From positions 1 through 22,390 of the forward strand of contig JBBIRO010000048.1 in assembly GCA_037441775.1 (NCBI GenBank): a stretch of 22,390 nucleotides of DNA, given 5' to 3'. Positions 16,424 through 22,390 of this stretch are shown here, piece by piece; position 1 is the stretch's first letter; each line of letters opens with the position of its first letter. The translations under genes were made by a program, and so were the position numbers. Source of the stretch: CAMTWB01 sp037441775 (GTDB taxonomy: Bacteria; Desulfobacterota; Syntrophia; Syntrophales; CAMTWB01). Below the pieces are notes generated by a model. That model was given only the letters and a program-made list of their open reading frames with translations, made no database searches and was not told where the DNA came from.

Positions 16424-16439
16424 AGCAATATTGGCACCA
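16424..16439 (-). promoter_or_regulatory. Sigma-54 promoter of the hydrogenase operon
   Basis: On the minus strand TGGTGCCAATATTGCT fits the -24/-12 consensus TGGCACG-N4-TTGCW: GG and GC are exactly 10 bases apart, TTGCT is perfect, and only two positions of the -24 block differ (TGC for CAC at the middle). The predicted start is near 16413, leaving a leader of about 220 bases before the flavoprotein gene. Two GGGG-N7-CCCC boxes lie 98 and 118 bp upstream of that start, the normal place for enhancer sites of NtrC-type activators. Confidence 0.7.
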
Positions 16440-16503
16440 TGTGTATTCGCCGTTGATTTTACGACTAATATTTCAACCACATTGCCGGATATCGCCTGTC
16501 ATA

Positions 16504-16518
16504 GGGGTATATTGCCCC
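16504..16518. promoter_or_regulatory. Putative enhancer box GGGG-N7-CCCC, promoter-proximal
   Basis: GGGGTATATTGCCCC. It is palindromic in its outer four base pairs and centred about 98 bp upstream of the predicted hydrogenase transcription start. It is followed 20 bp on, centre to centre, by a second box. It lies in the intergenic space just after the small Cys-rich gene, so a role as a transcript hairpin cannot be excluded. Confidence 0.55.
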
Positions 16519-16523
16519 GTCAA

Positions 16524-16538
16524 GGGGAATTATTCCCC
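16524..16538. promoter_or_regulatory. Putative enhancer box GGGG-N7-CCCC, promoter-distal
   Basis: GGGGAATTATTCCCC is a perfect 15-bp palindrome around one central base, centred 20 bp (about two helical turns) from its partner and about 118 bp upstream of the predicted start. Same face of the helix as the first box, as expected for cooperative binding of activator dimers. Confidence 0.55.
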
Positions 16539-16545
16539 GCAACTG

Positions 16546-16758
16546 CTAATCCTCGCGCCAGGGGCGGGTGTTGTCGAGAAGGTAGCTCGACAAATTGTTT
16601 AAAAAACAATTTCCGCACAGGTGCACCATCTTCCCGCTGTTAATATGCCTTAGGATCAAGAGTTCTTTTTCGTTTTGCCTGCAACAAAAGCATTTCCCGG
16701 CGTCATCCTTATGGTGAAACCTGAATAAATCAGCATTATCAAACTTTATTCGCACCAC
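16546..16758 (-). CDS. Small Cys-rich (zinc-ribbon-like) protein of unknown function
   Basis: A 70-residue protein I do not recognise. It has two Cys pairs, CFCC (Cys23, 25, 26) and CGNC (Cys48, Cys51), separated by about 22 residues with 'ELLILRHINSGKMVHL' between them. This is the layout of a zinc ribbon or a small metal or redox site. The C-terminus is charged (RPWRED). It starts at GTG 16758 or, better spaced from AAGGG, at the next GTG 16755. It follows the receiver-kinase gene by 16 bases and should be the last gene of that sigma-54-driven operon. A redox, metal or partner-binding accessory of the signalling proteins is possible. Its length and codon use look like a real gene. Confidence 0.7.
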   Translation of the reverse strand: MVRIKFDNADLFRFHHKDDAGKCFCCRQNEKELLILRHINSGKMVHLCGNCFLNNLSSYLLDNTRPWRED

Positions 16759-16774
16759 TTAACCCTTGACACAT

Positions 16775-17869
16775 TCATCTTGGAATCACGATTGTAAAGG
16801 TTGTGCCTTCACCGAGATGCGACGAGACCTCAATGGTTCCATCGTGGGCTTCGATTATCTTCTTGCAAAATGCAAGTCCCAGACCCGAACCTTTGTGCTG
16901 ATCTTCCTTTCCTTTTACGCGATAGAAAGGTTCAAAAATGAAGGGCAGCTTATCCTGCGGTATGCCTTCACCGGTATCCGAGATGGACACCCGGACGTAA
17001 TGTTCATCGGCCACGGTATCTAAAGATATTTTCCCGCCAGCGGGTGTGTATTTTGTGGAGTTGCCGATAATATTGATAAAAACGCGCCTAAGACTCTCTT
17101 CATCTCCATTGATCAGGATGTCTTCAGAAAAAAGATTATTTACTATGGAAAGGCACCTCTTCTCACATAGAGGCGCCATTTCTTCGATGCTCCTTTCAAT
17201 AATCAACGCAAGTTGCACCGGTTTTTTGCCAGACGCGAAAGTGCCGTTCATTGCGCGGCTGTAGTCCAACCAGTGCGTTACCATATCCTCAAGCAGCTGG
17301 ATTCTTTTATTGCAACGTTCGATGATCTCTACGGCCGGGCCGCTGAGGCTGTCCTTGGATATGGTCATCAGGGCTTCCATGTACTGCCTGATAGTCACCA
17401 GCGGGGAGCGCATTTCGTGGCTTACGAAAGTGATATAGTTTCTCTCCATCTGTTCCTTTTCCATCCGAAGCTTAATTGCCTCCATCCTCAGATTGCGGTG
17501 CTCAATTGCCCGTTTTACCAGCACCCTAAGCTGATCCGGATTGAAGGGTTTCGGAAGGTAGTCGTAAACTCCTTTTTTGATTGCTTCGACGGCCGAATTG
17601 ATGGTGGCATAGCCGGTAATTACTATCAGGATAGTATCCGGCATATCCCGGGAGAGGATGTCGATAATCTCCATTCCGGACATGTACGGCATTTTGAGAT
17701 CGATGAAGGCAACTTCAGGACGTCTGAGTCTCGCCTCCCTGATACCTTCCAGGCCGTCACCGCAGCAAAGGACGCTGTACCCAGACTTCTCCAACGCCTG
17801 TCGGCAGCCGTTAAGTATGGTTTCGTCGTCGTCGATGATGAGTATCTGCTGTCGGCCGTTGTCATTCAT
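16775..17869 (-). CDS. Soluble receiver-histidine kinase (RR-HK hybrid)
   Basis: A 364-residue protein with a receiver domain first and a kinase after. Receiver (about 8-122): acidic pair in LIIDDDE, phosphoacceptor Asp57 (VAFIDLKMP) and Lys107 (LPKPF). A coiled linker follows, then HisKA with the phosphorylated His151 in FVSHEMRSPLV, and a HATPase with NIIGNSTKYTP, DTGEGIP and GSGLGLAFCKK. There is no membrane segment and no PAS domain, so its activity is probably set by phosphorylation of its own receiver. It begins 4 bases after the stop of the single-domain regulator gene (ribosome site weak), suggesting a coupled phosphorelay. Its output target is not obvious. Confidence 0.94.
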   Translation of the reverse strand: MNDNGRQQILIIDDDETILNGCRQALEKSGYSVLCCGDGLEGIREARLRRPEVAFIDLKMPYMSGMEIIDILSRDMPDTILIVITGYATINSAVEAIKKGVYDYLPKPFNPDQLRVLVKRAIEHRNLRMEAIKLRMEKEQMERNYITFVSHEMRSPLVTIRQYMEALMTISKDSLSGPAVEIIERCNKRIQLLEDMVTHWLDYSRAMNGTFASGKKPVQLALIIERSIEEMAPLCEKRCLSIVNNLFSEDILINGDEESLRRVFINIIGNSTKYTPAGGKISLDTVADEHYVRVSISDTGEGIPQDKLPFIFEPFYRVKGKEDQHKGSGLGLAFCKKIIEAHDGTIEVSSHLGEGTTFTIVIPR

Positions 17870-17873
17870 TTCT

Positions 17874-18257
17874 TTATTGTAAAAGATTTTTCACGTATTT
17901 CAGCAAATCATCGGCCTTAATTGGCTTGTGGAGGACCAGGTTTACAGTCTGGGCTTCGTCCGGCGGTTCAAAAGACTGGTATGGCCCCTGAAGATCCACG
18001 GCGCTAAGCATAATCATGGGCAGCTTTCTGCCTTGTTCTGAGGAACGAATCTTCGATACGACACTGAATCCTTCCGCCCAGCTCTCCATCATCATGTCAA
18101 TAATTGCCAAATCAGGGCTGACTGATTTGGCAAGCTCGACTCCCTGTTTCCCGTTTTCCGCCAAGAATACCTCATGACCGCCGGACTCAAGGATAAGCTT
18201 CGTGGCCATCAGGAAATCCTTGTCATCGTCAATGAGCAGAATTTTCTTCTTGGTCAT
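17874..18257 (-). CDS. Single-domain response regulator (receiver only)
   Basis: A 127-residue stand-alone receiver. Acidic pair Asp10-Asp11 in LLIDDDKD, phosphoacceptor Asp54 (LAIIDMMMESW), Ser85 in MLSAVD and Lys111 in LHKPI are all in place. There is no output domain, so it works by phosphotransfer or protein contact, in the manner of Spo0F or CheY. The 'MMMESWAEGF' loop after the Asp, in place of the common 'MMPxMDG', is unusual. GGAGGTG lies about 8 bases before the ATG, and the sigma-54 promoter at 18297-18312 gives a leader of about 29 bases. It is the first gene of an operon with the receiver-kinase and the small Cys-rich protein. Confidence 0.93.
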   Translation of the reverse strand: MTKKKILLIDDDKDFLMATKLILESGGHEVFLAENGKQGVELAKSVSPDLAIIDMMMESWAEGFSVVSKIRSSEQGRKLPMIMLSAVDLQGPYQSFEPPDEAQTVNLVLHKPIKADDLLKYVKNLLQ

Positions 18258-18296
18258 GACTTTTCACCTCCCCCATTATTGTTTTAAAAACAAGGC

Positions 18297-18312
18297 TGCA
18301 AGAGAGGTGCCA
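18297..18312 (-). promoter_or_regulatory. Sigma-54 promoter of the response-regulator operon
   Basis: On the minus strand TGGCACCTCTCTTGCA matches the -24/-12 consensus at every specified position except one (C for G after TGGCAC), with GG and GC 10 bases apart. The predicted start is near 18286, about 29 bases before the ATG, which leaves room for the GGAGG ribosome site. Upstream GGGG-N7-CCCC boxes are centred 76 and 96 bp from the start. Confidence 0.88.
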
Positions 18313-18354
18313 TTTTCTTAGTTATTGAATATACAAGATATTTTAAAATTTGGA

Positions 18355-18369
18355 GGGGATAATAGGGCG
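18355..18369. promoter_or_regulatory. Degenerate putative enhancer box
   Basis: GGGGATAATAGGGCG keeps the left GGGG half of the box and only one of the four right-half bases. Its centre is exactly 20 bp from the intact box at 18375-18389, the same spacing as the pair before the hydrogenase promoter. On its own it would not be called. Confidence 0.35.
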
Positions 18370-18374
18370 GCCTG

Positions 18375-18389
18375 GGGGAGAAGTGCCCC
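18375..18389. promoter_or_regulatory. Putative enhancer box GGGG-N7-CCCC before the regulator operon
   Basis: GGGGAGAAGTGCCCC, centred about 96 bp upstream of the predicted sigma-54 start. Same outline as both boxes before the hydrogenase promoter. It lies 57 bases past the stop codon of the sigma-54 activator gene, so a transcript hairpin is an alternative, but there is no T-run. Confidence 0.55.
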
Positions 18390-18445
18390 TGGTTTAGGCA
18401 ATCATCATTGATGCAACTGACAACACAGTTTAAGCAGCCGCTTTT

Positions 18446-19819
18446 TTACGAATCGTTATCATCGGTCATGCGGCCAAGTTTGATGCCATAGCTTCGAATC
18501 TTCTTCCTTAGGGTTTTTCTGTCGATACCCAGAAACTTTGCCGTTTGATGGACTTTGAAACCGAAATGGTTAAGCGCCCTCTCGATATGTTCTCTCTGAA
18601 TATCCACCAGGGTAATCCTGCCCGAGGAGAAATCCGCGATGGGCGCCTTTGCTTCCTTGTTTTGCCCGTAGTACAGTATATCCGATAGATTTACTGTCTC
18701 ACTGTCGCTTAGCACACACAGCCGTTCCACCGTGTTTTTTAATTCCCGGATGTTGCCCGGCCAGTTGTAGGCCAGAAGCGATTTTTTCGCCTCCTCGGAA
18801 AAATATCGGACTCTGCTTTTGTGCTTGATGCGATAGATATGAAGATAATGCTGCGCGATCGGCAGGATATCCGCCTTGTGCATCCTAAGCGGCTTGATCT
18901 CAATCGGAACCACCGAAATCCGATAAAAGAGATCCTCCCTGAATCTTCCTGCTTCCACCTCGGCTCTCAGGTCCTTATTGGTAGCAGCAATAATCCTCAC
19001 ATCTACTTTTTCAAGCCTGGCGCTGCCAACCCGGGGAACCTCCTGCTCCTGGAGGACGCGCAAGAGTTTAATCTGAGAATTGATGCCGATATTGGAAATC
19101 TCATCGAGGAAAATAGTTCCCTGATCCGCCTTCTGGAAGCGTCCATCACGGGATTCGACAGCACCGCTGAACGCGCCTCTTACATGACCAAAAAGCTCGC
19201 TTTCCATCAGGGTCTCGACTAAGGAAGAGCAATCCACAGGAACAAAGGGCTTATTGGATCTTCGGCTGAGACTATGAATGGAGCGGGCAACAAGTTCTTT
19301 CCCCGTGCCGCTCTCACCGGTTATCAGGACCGTGCTGTCGGTCTGGGCAACGCGCTTAAGTGTTTCCCGGAGCTCCTTTATGTGGTCGCTGTTGCCAATC
19401 AAAAGAGATGATGGCTCTTCTGACTTATCGACATCGCAAGTCTTGATGGCTCCCGCAACAGCCTCGCTTAGCTCCTCCATGCTAAATGGCTTGGTCAGGA
19501 AGTTATGGGCGCCCAGCCGCATCGCCTCGACCGTAAGCGGTATGGTTCCATAACCCGTAATGATAATTATTTTTGCTTCAAGACCTTTTTCCTGCTTGAT
19601 TTTTTTCAGGATATCAAGCCCGCTTATCCCCGCCATACGAATATCGAGCAATACCAAATCGTAGCTATTCGTCAGTGCCATATCCAGCCCGATCAGGGCG
19701 TCTCCCGCAGTCTGGACATTGTAATTCAACCGCGTCAGGACTCTCTGACACCCGTCTCGGATGGATTCTTCGTCATCAATAACCAAAATCTTTTTTTTCT
19801 TATCCAATTTATTCGCCAC
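18446..19819 (-). CDS. NtrC-family sigma-54-dependent response regulator
   Basis: A 457-residue bacterial enhancer-binding protein. Receiver (about 10-125): phosphoacceptor Asp59 (LVLLDIRMAG), Lys110 (LTKPF). AAA+ domain (about 140-375): Walker A GESGTGKE at 168-175, the sigma-54 contact loop GAFSGA at 215-220 (the usual form is GAFTGA), Walker B GTIFLDE at 234-240, an arginine-finger region GRFREDLFYR, and YNWPGNIREL. C-terminal Fis-type helix-turn-helix at about 410-447 ('HFGFKVHQTAKFLGIDRKTLRKKI'-like, shown in part). The start is GTG at 19819, inside the last codons of the kinase gene (11-base overlap), so the two are coupled. It is the obvious activator of the two sigma-54 promoters nearby. 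Confidence 0.96.
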   Translation of the reverse strand: MANKLDKKKKILVIDDEESIRDGCQRVLTRLNYNVQTAGDALIGLDMALTNSYDLVLLDIRMAGISGLDILKKIKQEKGLEAKIIIITGYGTIPLTVEAMRLGAHNFLTKPFSMEELSEAVAGAIKTCDVDKSEEPSSLLIGNSDHIKELRETLKRVAQTDSTVLITGESGTGKELVARSIHSLSRRSNKPFVPVDCSSLVETLMESELFGHVRGAFSGAVESRDGRFQKADQGTIFLDEISNIGINSQIKLLRVLQEQEVPRVGSARLEKVDVRIIAATNKDLRAEVEAGRFREDLFYRISVVPIEIKPLRMHKADILPIAQHYLHIYRIKHKSRVRYFSEEAKKSLLAYNWPGNIRELKNTVERLCVLSDSETVNLSDILYYGQNKEAKAPIADFSSGRITLVDIQREHIERALNHFGFKVHQTAKFLGIDRKTLRKKIRSYGIKLGRMTDDNDS

Positions 19820-21815
19820 CGATTTCTTTATTGCTTTTCACATTTCCATATATAGGTAAAACGATCTTAAACGTTGTGCCCCTCCCAGGTTCGGTTTCGA
19901 CATCAATGCTGCCCTGGTGTCCGGTGATGATTCCGTAAGTTATTGACAACCCCAGGCCGGATCCCTGGCCGGGCTTTTTGGTGGTGAAAAAGGGATCAAA
20001 GATATGGGGCAGACATGCTTTATCTATTCCCTTACCATTGTCGGAAACGGTTATTACAATTGATTCGGGGGGCTCAAAACTGGTTGTGATCTTCAATTCA
20101 CCCTGCCCGTCCATTGCGTCTGCTGCATTGATGAAGAGATTGAGGAACACCTCTTCCATTTTCGCATCATCACACATTATCGGAGGAATATTGTCGGCAA
20201 GATCGAGAGTAATCTTCACCCCCAGAAACATGGATTGGTCTATTACCAAACCCAAAGATGTCTTTATGACCTCATTTATGGATATGAACACCATGTTGCC
20301 TGAAGGCGTTTTCGCAAAATCAAGGAGATTCCATACTATCTGTTTACTGCGATTTGTCTGATAGATAATCTTTTCCACATACCCTCTTGCCGGGTGATCT
20401 TCCGGCAGTTCTTCCAATGTAAGACTGCTGTACAGTAATATTCCGCCCAGCGGATTATTCAACTCATGGGCCACTCCGGCCGCCATTTCCCCAAGTGCCG
20501 CCAGCCTCTCGTTTAGCGCCAGTCTGAGGTAGGCCGCCTGCAATCTCTCATCACGGTCTTTCAAAGACGCGGTCATATTATTAAAGGCCTCGTCGAGCAT
20601 CCCGAACCCAGAGTACTTATCAGTTGAAAATTGATAATCCAGATTGCCTTTGGCAATGGTTTCAGCAGCCCTTTTAAGGATGATGATCCGGTTGATAATG
20701 GTATTGCCAAGATAGAAGGACAGGCCGAACGCGATACACATGCCCAGCAAAGTGATCCCCAGGAAAATGAATATCGTGCGTATTCTGAGATCCCTGTATT
20801 TTGCCTCCAGCACCCCGGTGTAGAGAATGCCGATGATCTTTCGGTCAATATCCCAGATAGGCTTATAGGCTGTAATATACCAGTCAGTGACGACAAAGGC
20901 TCTGCCGATCCAATCCTTGCCCTCACCAATAACCTTTTCATAAACCTCCCTGGAACAGATGGTCCCGATCGCCCTTTTATTTTCCTTATCCATTACGTTA
21001 GTCGATATTCTGATCGGCCCGAGAAATATTGTGGCATAACCCAGGTCCCTTCCTTTGTATGTCTCATTTTTGTAAACCGTCTCCTTGAGCTTATCAACGA
21101 TGATGTAGTCCTTATTAAGCAGCATCCCCCCGGACAGGGCCCCAATCAATTCCCCCTTCTTGTCGAAAACAGGATAAGCAACTCTGAGAACCATTCCATT
21201 CGTGAGAAGCTTCTCCTGGACGGTAACGGATTTGGGTGTTGGAACAATGGGAATATGCAAGCGGTCCGCCAGAAGCGGATTCTCCAACAGGATTTCATTG
21301 GATGTCATCTCTTGAGTCGATAATTGCGGAGCTTTAGTCTCAAGACACTTTTTAATAACGGGGTCACTGCGTAAATCATCCCCCTTTTTCCCCGGATTAT
21401 AGACGCGATATAGACATTTCCCGCGGTTGTCTGTTACAGACAACATGTCAAGATAGATATGCTCAGGCAGGTCCGGGAATTCCGGCATGGGTCTGACAAG
21501 TTTGTGTAAGTCTGTCAGATAGGCTACATGATTCGTCTGGATGGCGTTGGCAAGATTTGAGGTCTGAGCCAAGCTACGGACCATCAAATATATTCGCTCC
21601 AGATTGTAGTTGTAGATGAGTTCGGCGGCGTTTATATCCTGCTGCACCTTGTTTTGCACTTCATCAATAGTGCTTTTATTGATAATGGTGATTCCAACAA
21701 CAGTCGCAAACAGACCGGTGAGGCTGGTGGCCAAAATGAACCCTACAACAAGTCTGTTTTTCAAATTATTGAAGAAGATATTTTTTAGATATTGTCCATA
21801 ACGGCGCTTTTGCAT
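19809..21815 (-). CDS. Membrane Cache-HAMP sensor histidine kinase
   Basis: A 668-residue sensor kinase. TM helix 1 at about 22-46, a large periplasmic sensor of about 290 residues, TM helix 2 at about 347-372, HAMP to about 425, HisKA with His450 in AAGVAHELNNPLG, and HATPase with NLFINAADAM, DNGKGI and GSGLGLSITYG. The second half of the sensor ('DWIGRAFVVTDWYITAYKPI' then 'IGILYTGV') is typical of Cache domains, which often bind small carboxylates or other metabolites. GGAG lies 11 bases before the ATG. It overlaps the sigma-54 activator gene by 11 bases and is its likely cognate kinase. The ligand cannot be told from sequence. Confidence 0.95.
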   Translation of the reverse strand: MQKRRYGQYLKNIFFNNLKNRLVVGFILATSLTGLFATVVGITIINKSTIDEVQNKVQQDINAAELIYNYNLERIYLMVRSLAQTSNLANAIQTNHVAYLTDLHKLVRPMPEFPDLPEHIYLDMLSVTDNRGKCLYRVYNPGKKGDDLRSDPVIKKCLETKAPQLSTQEMTSNEILLENPLLADRLHIPIVPTPKSVTVQEKLLTNGMVLRVAYPVFDKKGELIGALSGGMLLNKDYIIVDKLKETVYKNETYKGRDLGYATIFLGPIRISTNVMDKENKRAIGTICSREVYEKVIGEGKDWIGRAFVVTDWYITAYKPIWDIDRKIIGILYTGVLEAKYRDLRIRTIFIFLGITLLGMCIAFGLSFYLGNTIINRIIILKRAAETIAKGNLDYQFSTDKYSGFGMLDEAFNNMTASLKDRDERLQAAYLRLALNERLAALGEMAAGVAHELNNPLGGILLYSSLTLEELPEDHPARGYVEKIIYQTNRSKQIVWNLLDFAKTPSGNMVFISINEVIKTSLGLVIDQSMFLGVKITLDLADNIPPIMCDDAKMEEVFLNLFINAADAMDGQGELKITTSFEPPESIVITVSDNGKGIDKACLPHIFDPFFTTKKPGQGSGLGLSITYGIITGHQGSIDVETEPGRGTTFKIVLPIYGNVKSNKEIGGE

Positions 21816-22390
21816 TTTGGACGTGCTCCAGAATATAATTTATTCAAGGGCAGCAGCAAGGACCTTTCAGCGAAAAACAACTGTCTGTGGCCTTAGGAAT
21901 GAGAATATTCAGTAAGAGACGCAGGAACCGAAATGCGCAGGGTGTCAGCGGTGATGATTTCGTAAAGTCAGCAAAACGTAAGGAACGGCTTTGTAAAAAG
22001 TTCGCAAGGCTTAAGCGCGCAAATCCTAAGGACTGAGGCGTACTTTCCTTACGCCTTGAGTGACGAGGGATGCGGCGCAACGTAAGCATCCGGCCTTTTT
22101 ACGAAGAATTTAACGATAAGGCCAGCCATTGCCGTCAAGTGGCTTACTGCCTCGTGGCTAACTATGCCGGGCCGCCGTGAATTGCAGAGCGGACGATTAG
22201 AAGAGGTCAGCGGCTGCCCACCGGAGGGAAGAACGGCTGCTCCGGTCCATCTTAAAGGAGAATCATGATAAAGATGATTATACTAAAAAAAACTTCTTCC
22301 GTGGTTGGACTATAGGGAAGCTATTTTTGCTTGTCAAGGGGTATTGTGCAACACAATCGGAGTGAATTCGGGGGACACAACACTTAATTA
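21816..22390. other. Gene-free right end with repeat sequence
   Basis: No convincing gene is seen in these 575 bases. An 81-codon minus-strand frame (21844-22089) runs through the repeat at 21989-22106 and has no protein character. A 16-codon plus-strand frame (MIKMIILKKTSSVVGL from 22265) has a good AAAGGAG before it but is too short to call. Inverted repeats are ACCGGA/TCCGGT around 22219-22246 and ATTGTG/CACAAT around 22340-22355. The last bases (GAATTCGGGGGACACAA, 22364-22380, then CACTTAATT) resemble from memory the ends of REP-associated IS200-like transposon units. Confidence 0.5.
21989..22106. repeat. Intergenic inverted-repeat element, about 118 bp
   Basis: The ends CTTTGTAAAAAG (21989-22000) and CTTTTTACGAAG (22095-22106) are inverted repeats of each other at 11 of 12 positions. 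Inside is a 7-bp hairpin AGGCGTA/TACGCCT at 22036-22056. The core text (CTTAAGCGCGCAAATCCTAA then GGACTGAGGCGTAC) is like a dispersed intergenic repeat I associate with Desulfobacterota genomes. No coding capacity, so it fits a MITE- or REP-like element. Confidence 0.6.

Noticed and set aside
21832..21859. Possible sigma-70 promoter (TTGCTG, 16 bp, TATATT) for the Cache kinase
   Set aside because: The implied start would fall past the GGAG ribosome site, and the -35 match is only three of six.
21844..22089. 81-codon minus-strand frame at the right end
   Set aside because: It runs through the inverted-repeat element and has a low-complexity, Arg/Ser/Leu-rich translation typical of non-coding sequence.
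22265..22315. 16-codon plus-strand frame with good AAAGGAG ribosome site
   Set aside because: Too short and isolated; no following gene in the window to make it a leader peptide.
1..22390. CRISPR arrays, tRNA and rRNA genes
   Set aside because: I saw no regularly spaced repeats and no tRNA- or rRNA-like conserved stretches on reading; a covariance search was not possible.

Overview
This looks like a piece of a metagenome-assembled or draft genome of an anaerobic Desulfobacterota ('Deltaproteobacteria', possibly Syntrophales-like) bacterium. The reasons are a cytoplasmic group-3c (Mvh-type) [NiFe]-hydrogenase with its own maturation genes, sigma-54/NtrC-type regulation, many PAS and Cache histidine kinases, a TRAP-type solute-binding protein and scattered insertion-sequence debris. 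Lineage is inferred from gene content only. Every gene I can support is on the minus strand, so the window reads right to left.

Right to left: (1) 21816-22390 has no gene but holds an imperfect inverted-repeat element and, at the very edge, what may be the end of another repeat. (2) 18446-21815 is a two-gene operon: a membrane Cache-HAMP histidine kinase and an NtrC-family sigma-54 activator. (3) 16546-18257 follows a near-perfect sigma-54 promoter and encodes a single-domain response regulator, a receiver-histidine kinase and a small Cys-rich protein. (4) 5913-16192 follows a second sigma-54 promoter and is a ten-gene hydrogenase operon: a GltD/NfnB-like iron-sulfur flavoprotein, MvhD-like protein, hydrogenase small and large subunits, maturation protease, then hypC, hypD, hypE, hypA and hypF. 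hypB is not present. (5) 5177-5912 is non-coding as far as I can tell and contains a 100-N assembly gap flanked by two identical 55-bp sequences. (6) 4061-5176 is a TRAP-type periplasmic binding protein without its membrane partners. (7) 3524-4060 holds a long hairpin and a transposase N-terminal fragment. (8) 527-3523 is a large hybrid PAS histidine kinase. (9) 78-500 is a mosaic of IS91-like and IS21-like transposon remnants. (10) 1-77 is the start of a gene cut by the window edge.

The most interesting feature is the likely regulatory circuit. Both sigma-54 promoters are preceded, about 75-120 bp upstream of the predicted start, by pairs of palindromic GGGG-N7-CCCC boxes whose centres are exactly 20 bp apart (one box of the four is degenerate). 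The sigma-54 activator encoded next door is the natural candidate to bind them. The picture is that the membrane kinase senses a signal and phosphorylates the activator. The activator then switches on both a second, soluble phosphorelay and the hydrogenase operon. The hydrogenase itself pairs an MvhADG-type core with a GltD-like flavoprotein instead of HdrA, which suggests H2 coupling to NAD(P)H and perhaps a further low-potential acceptor.
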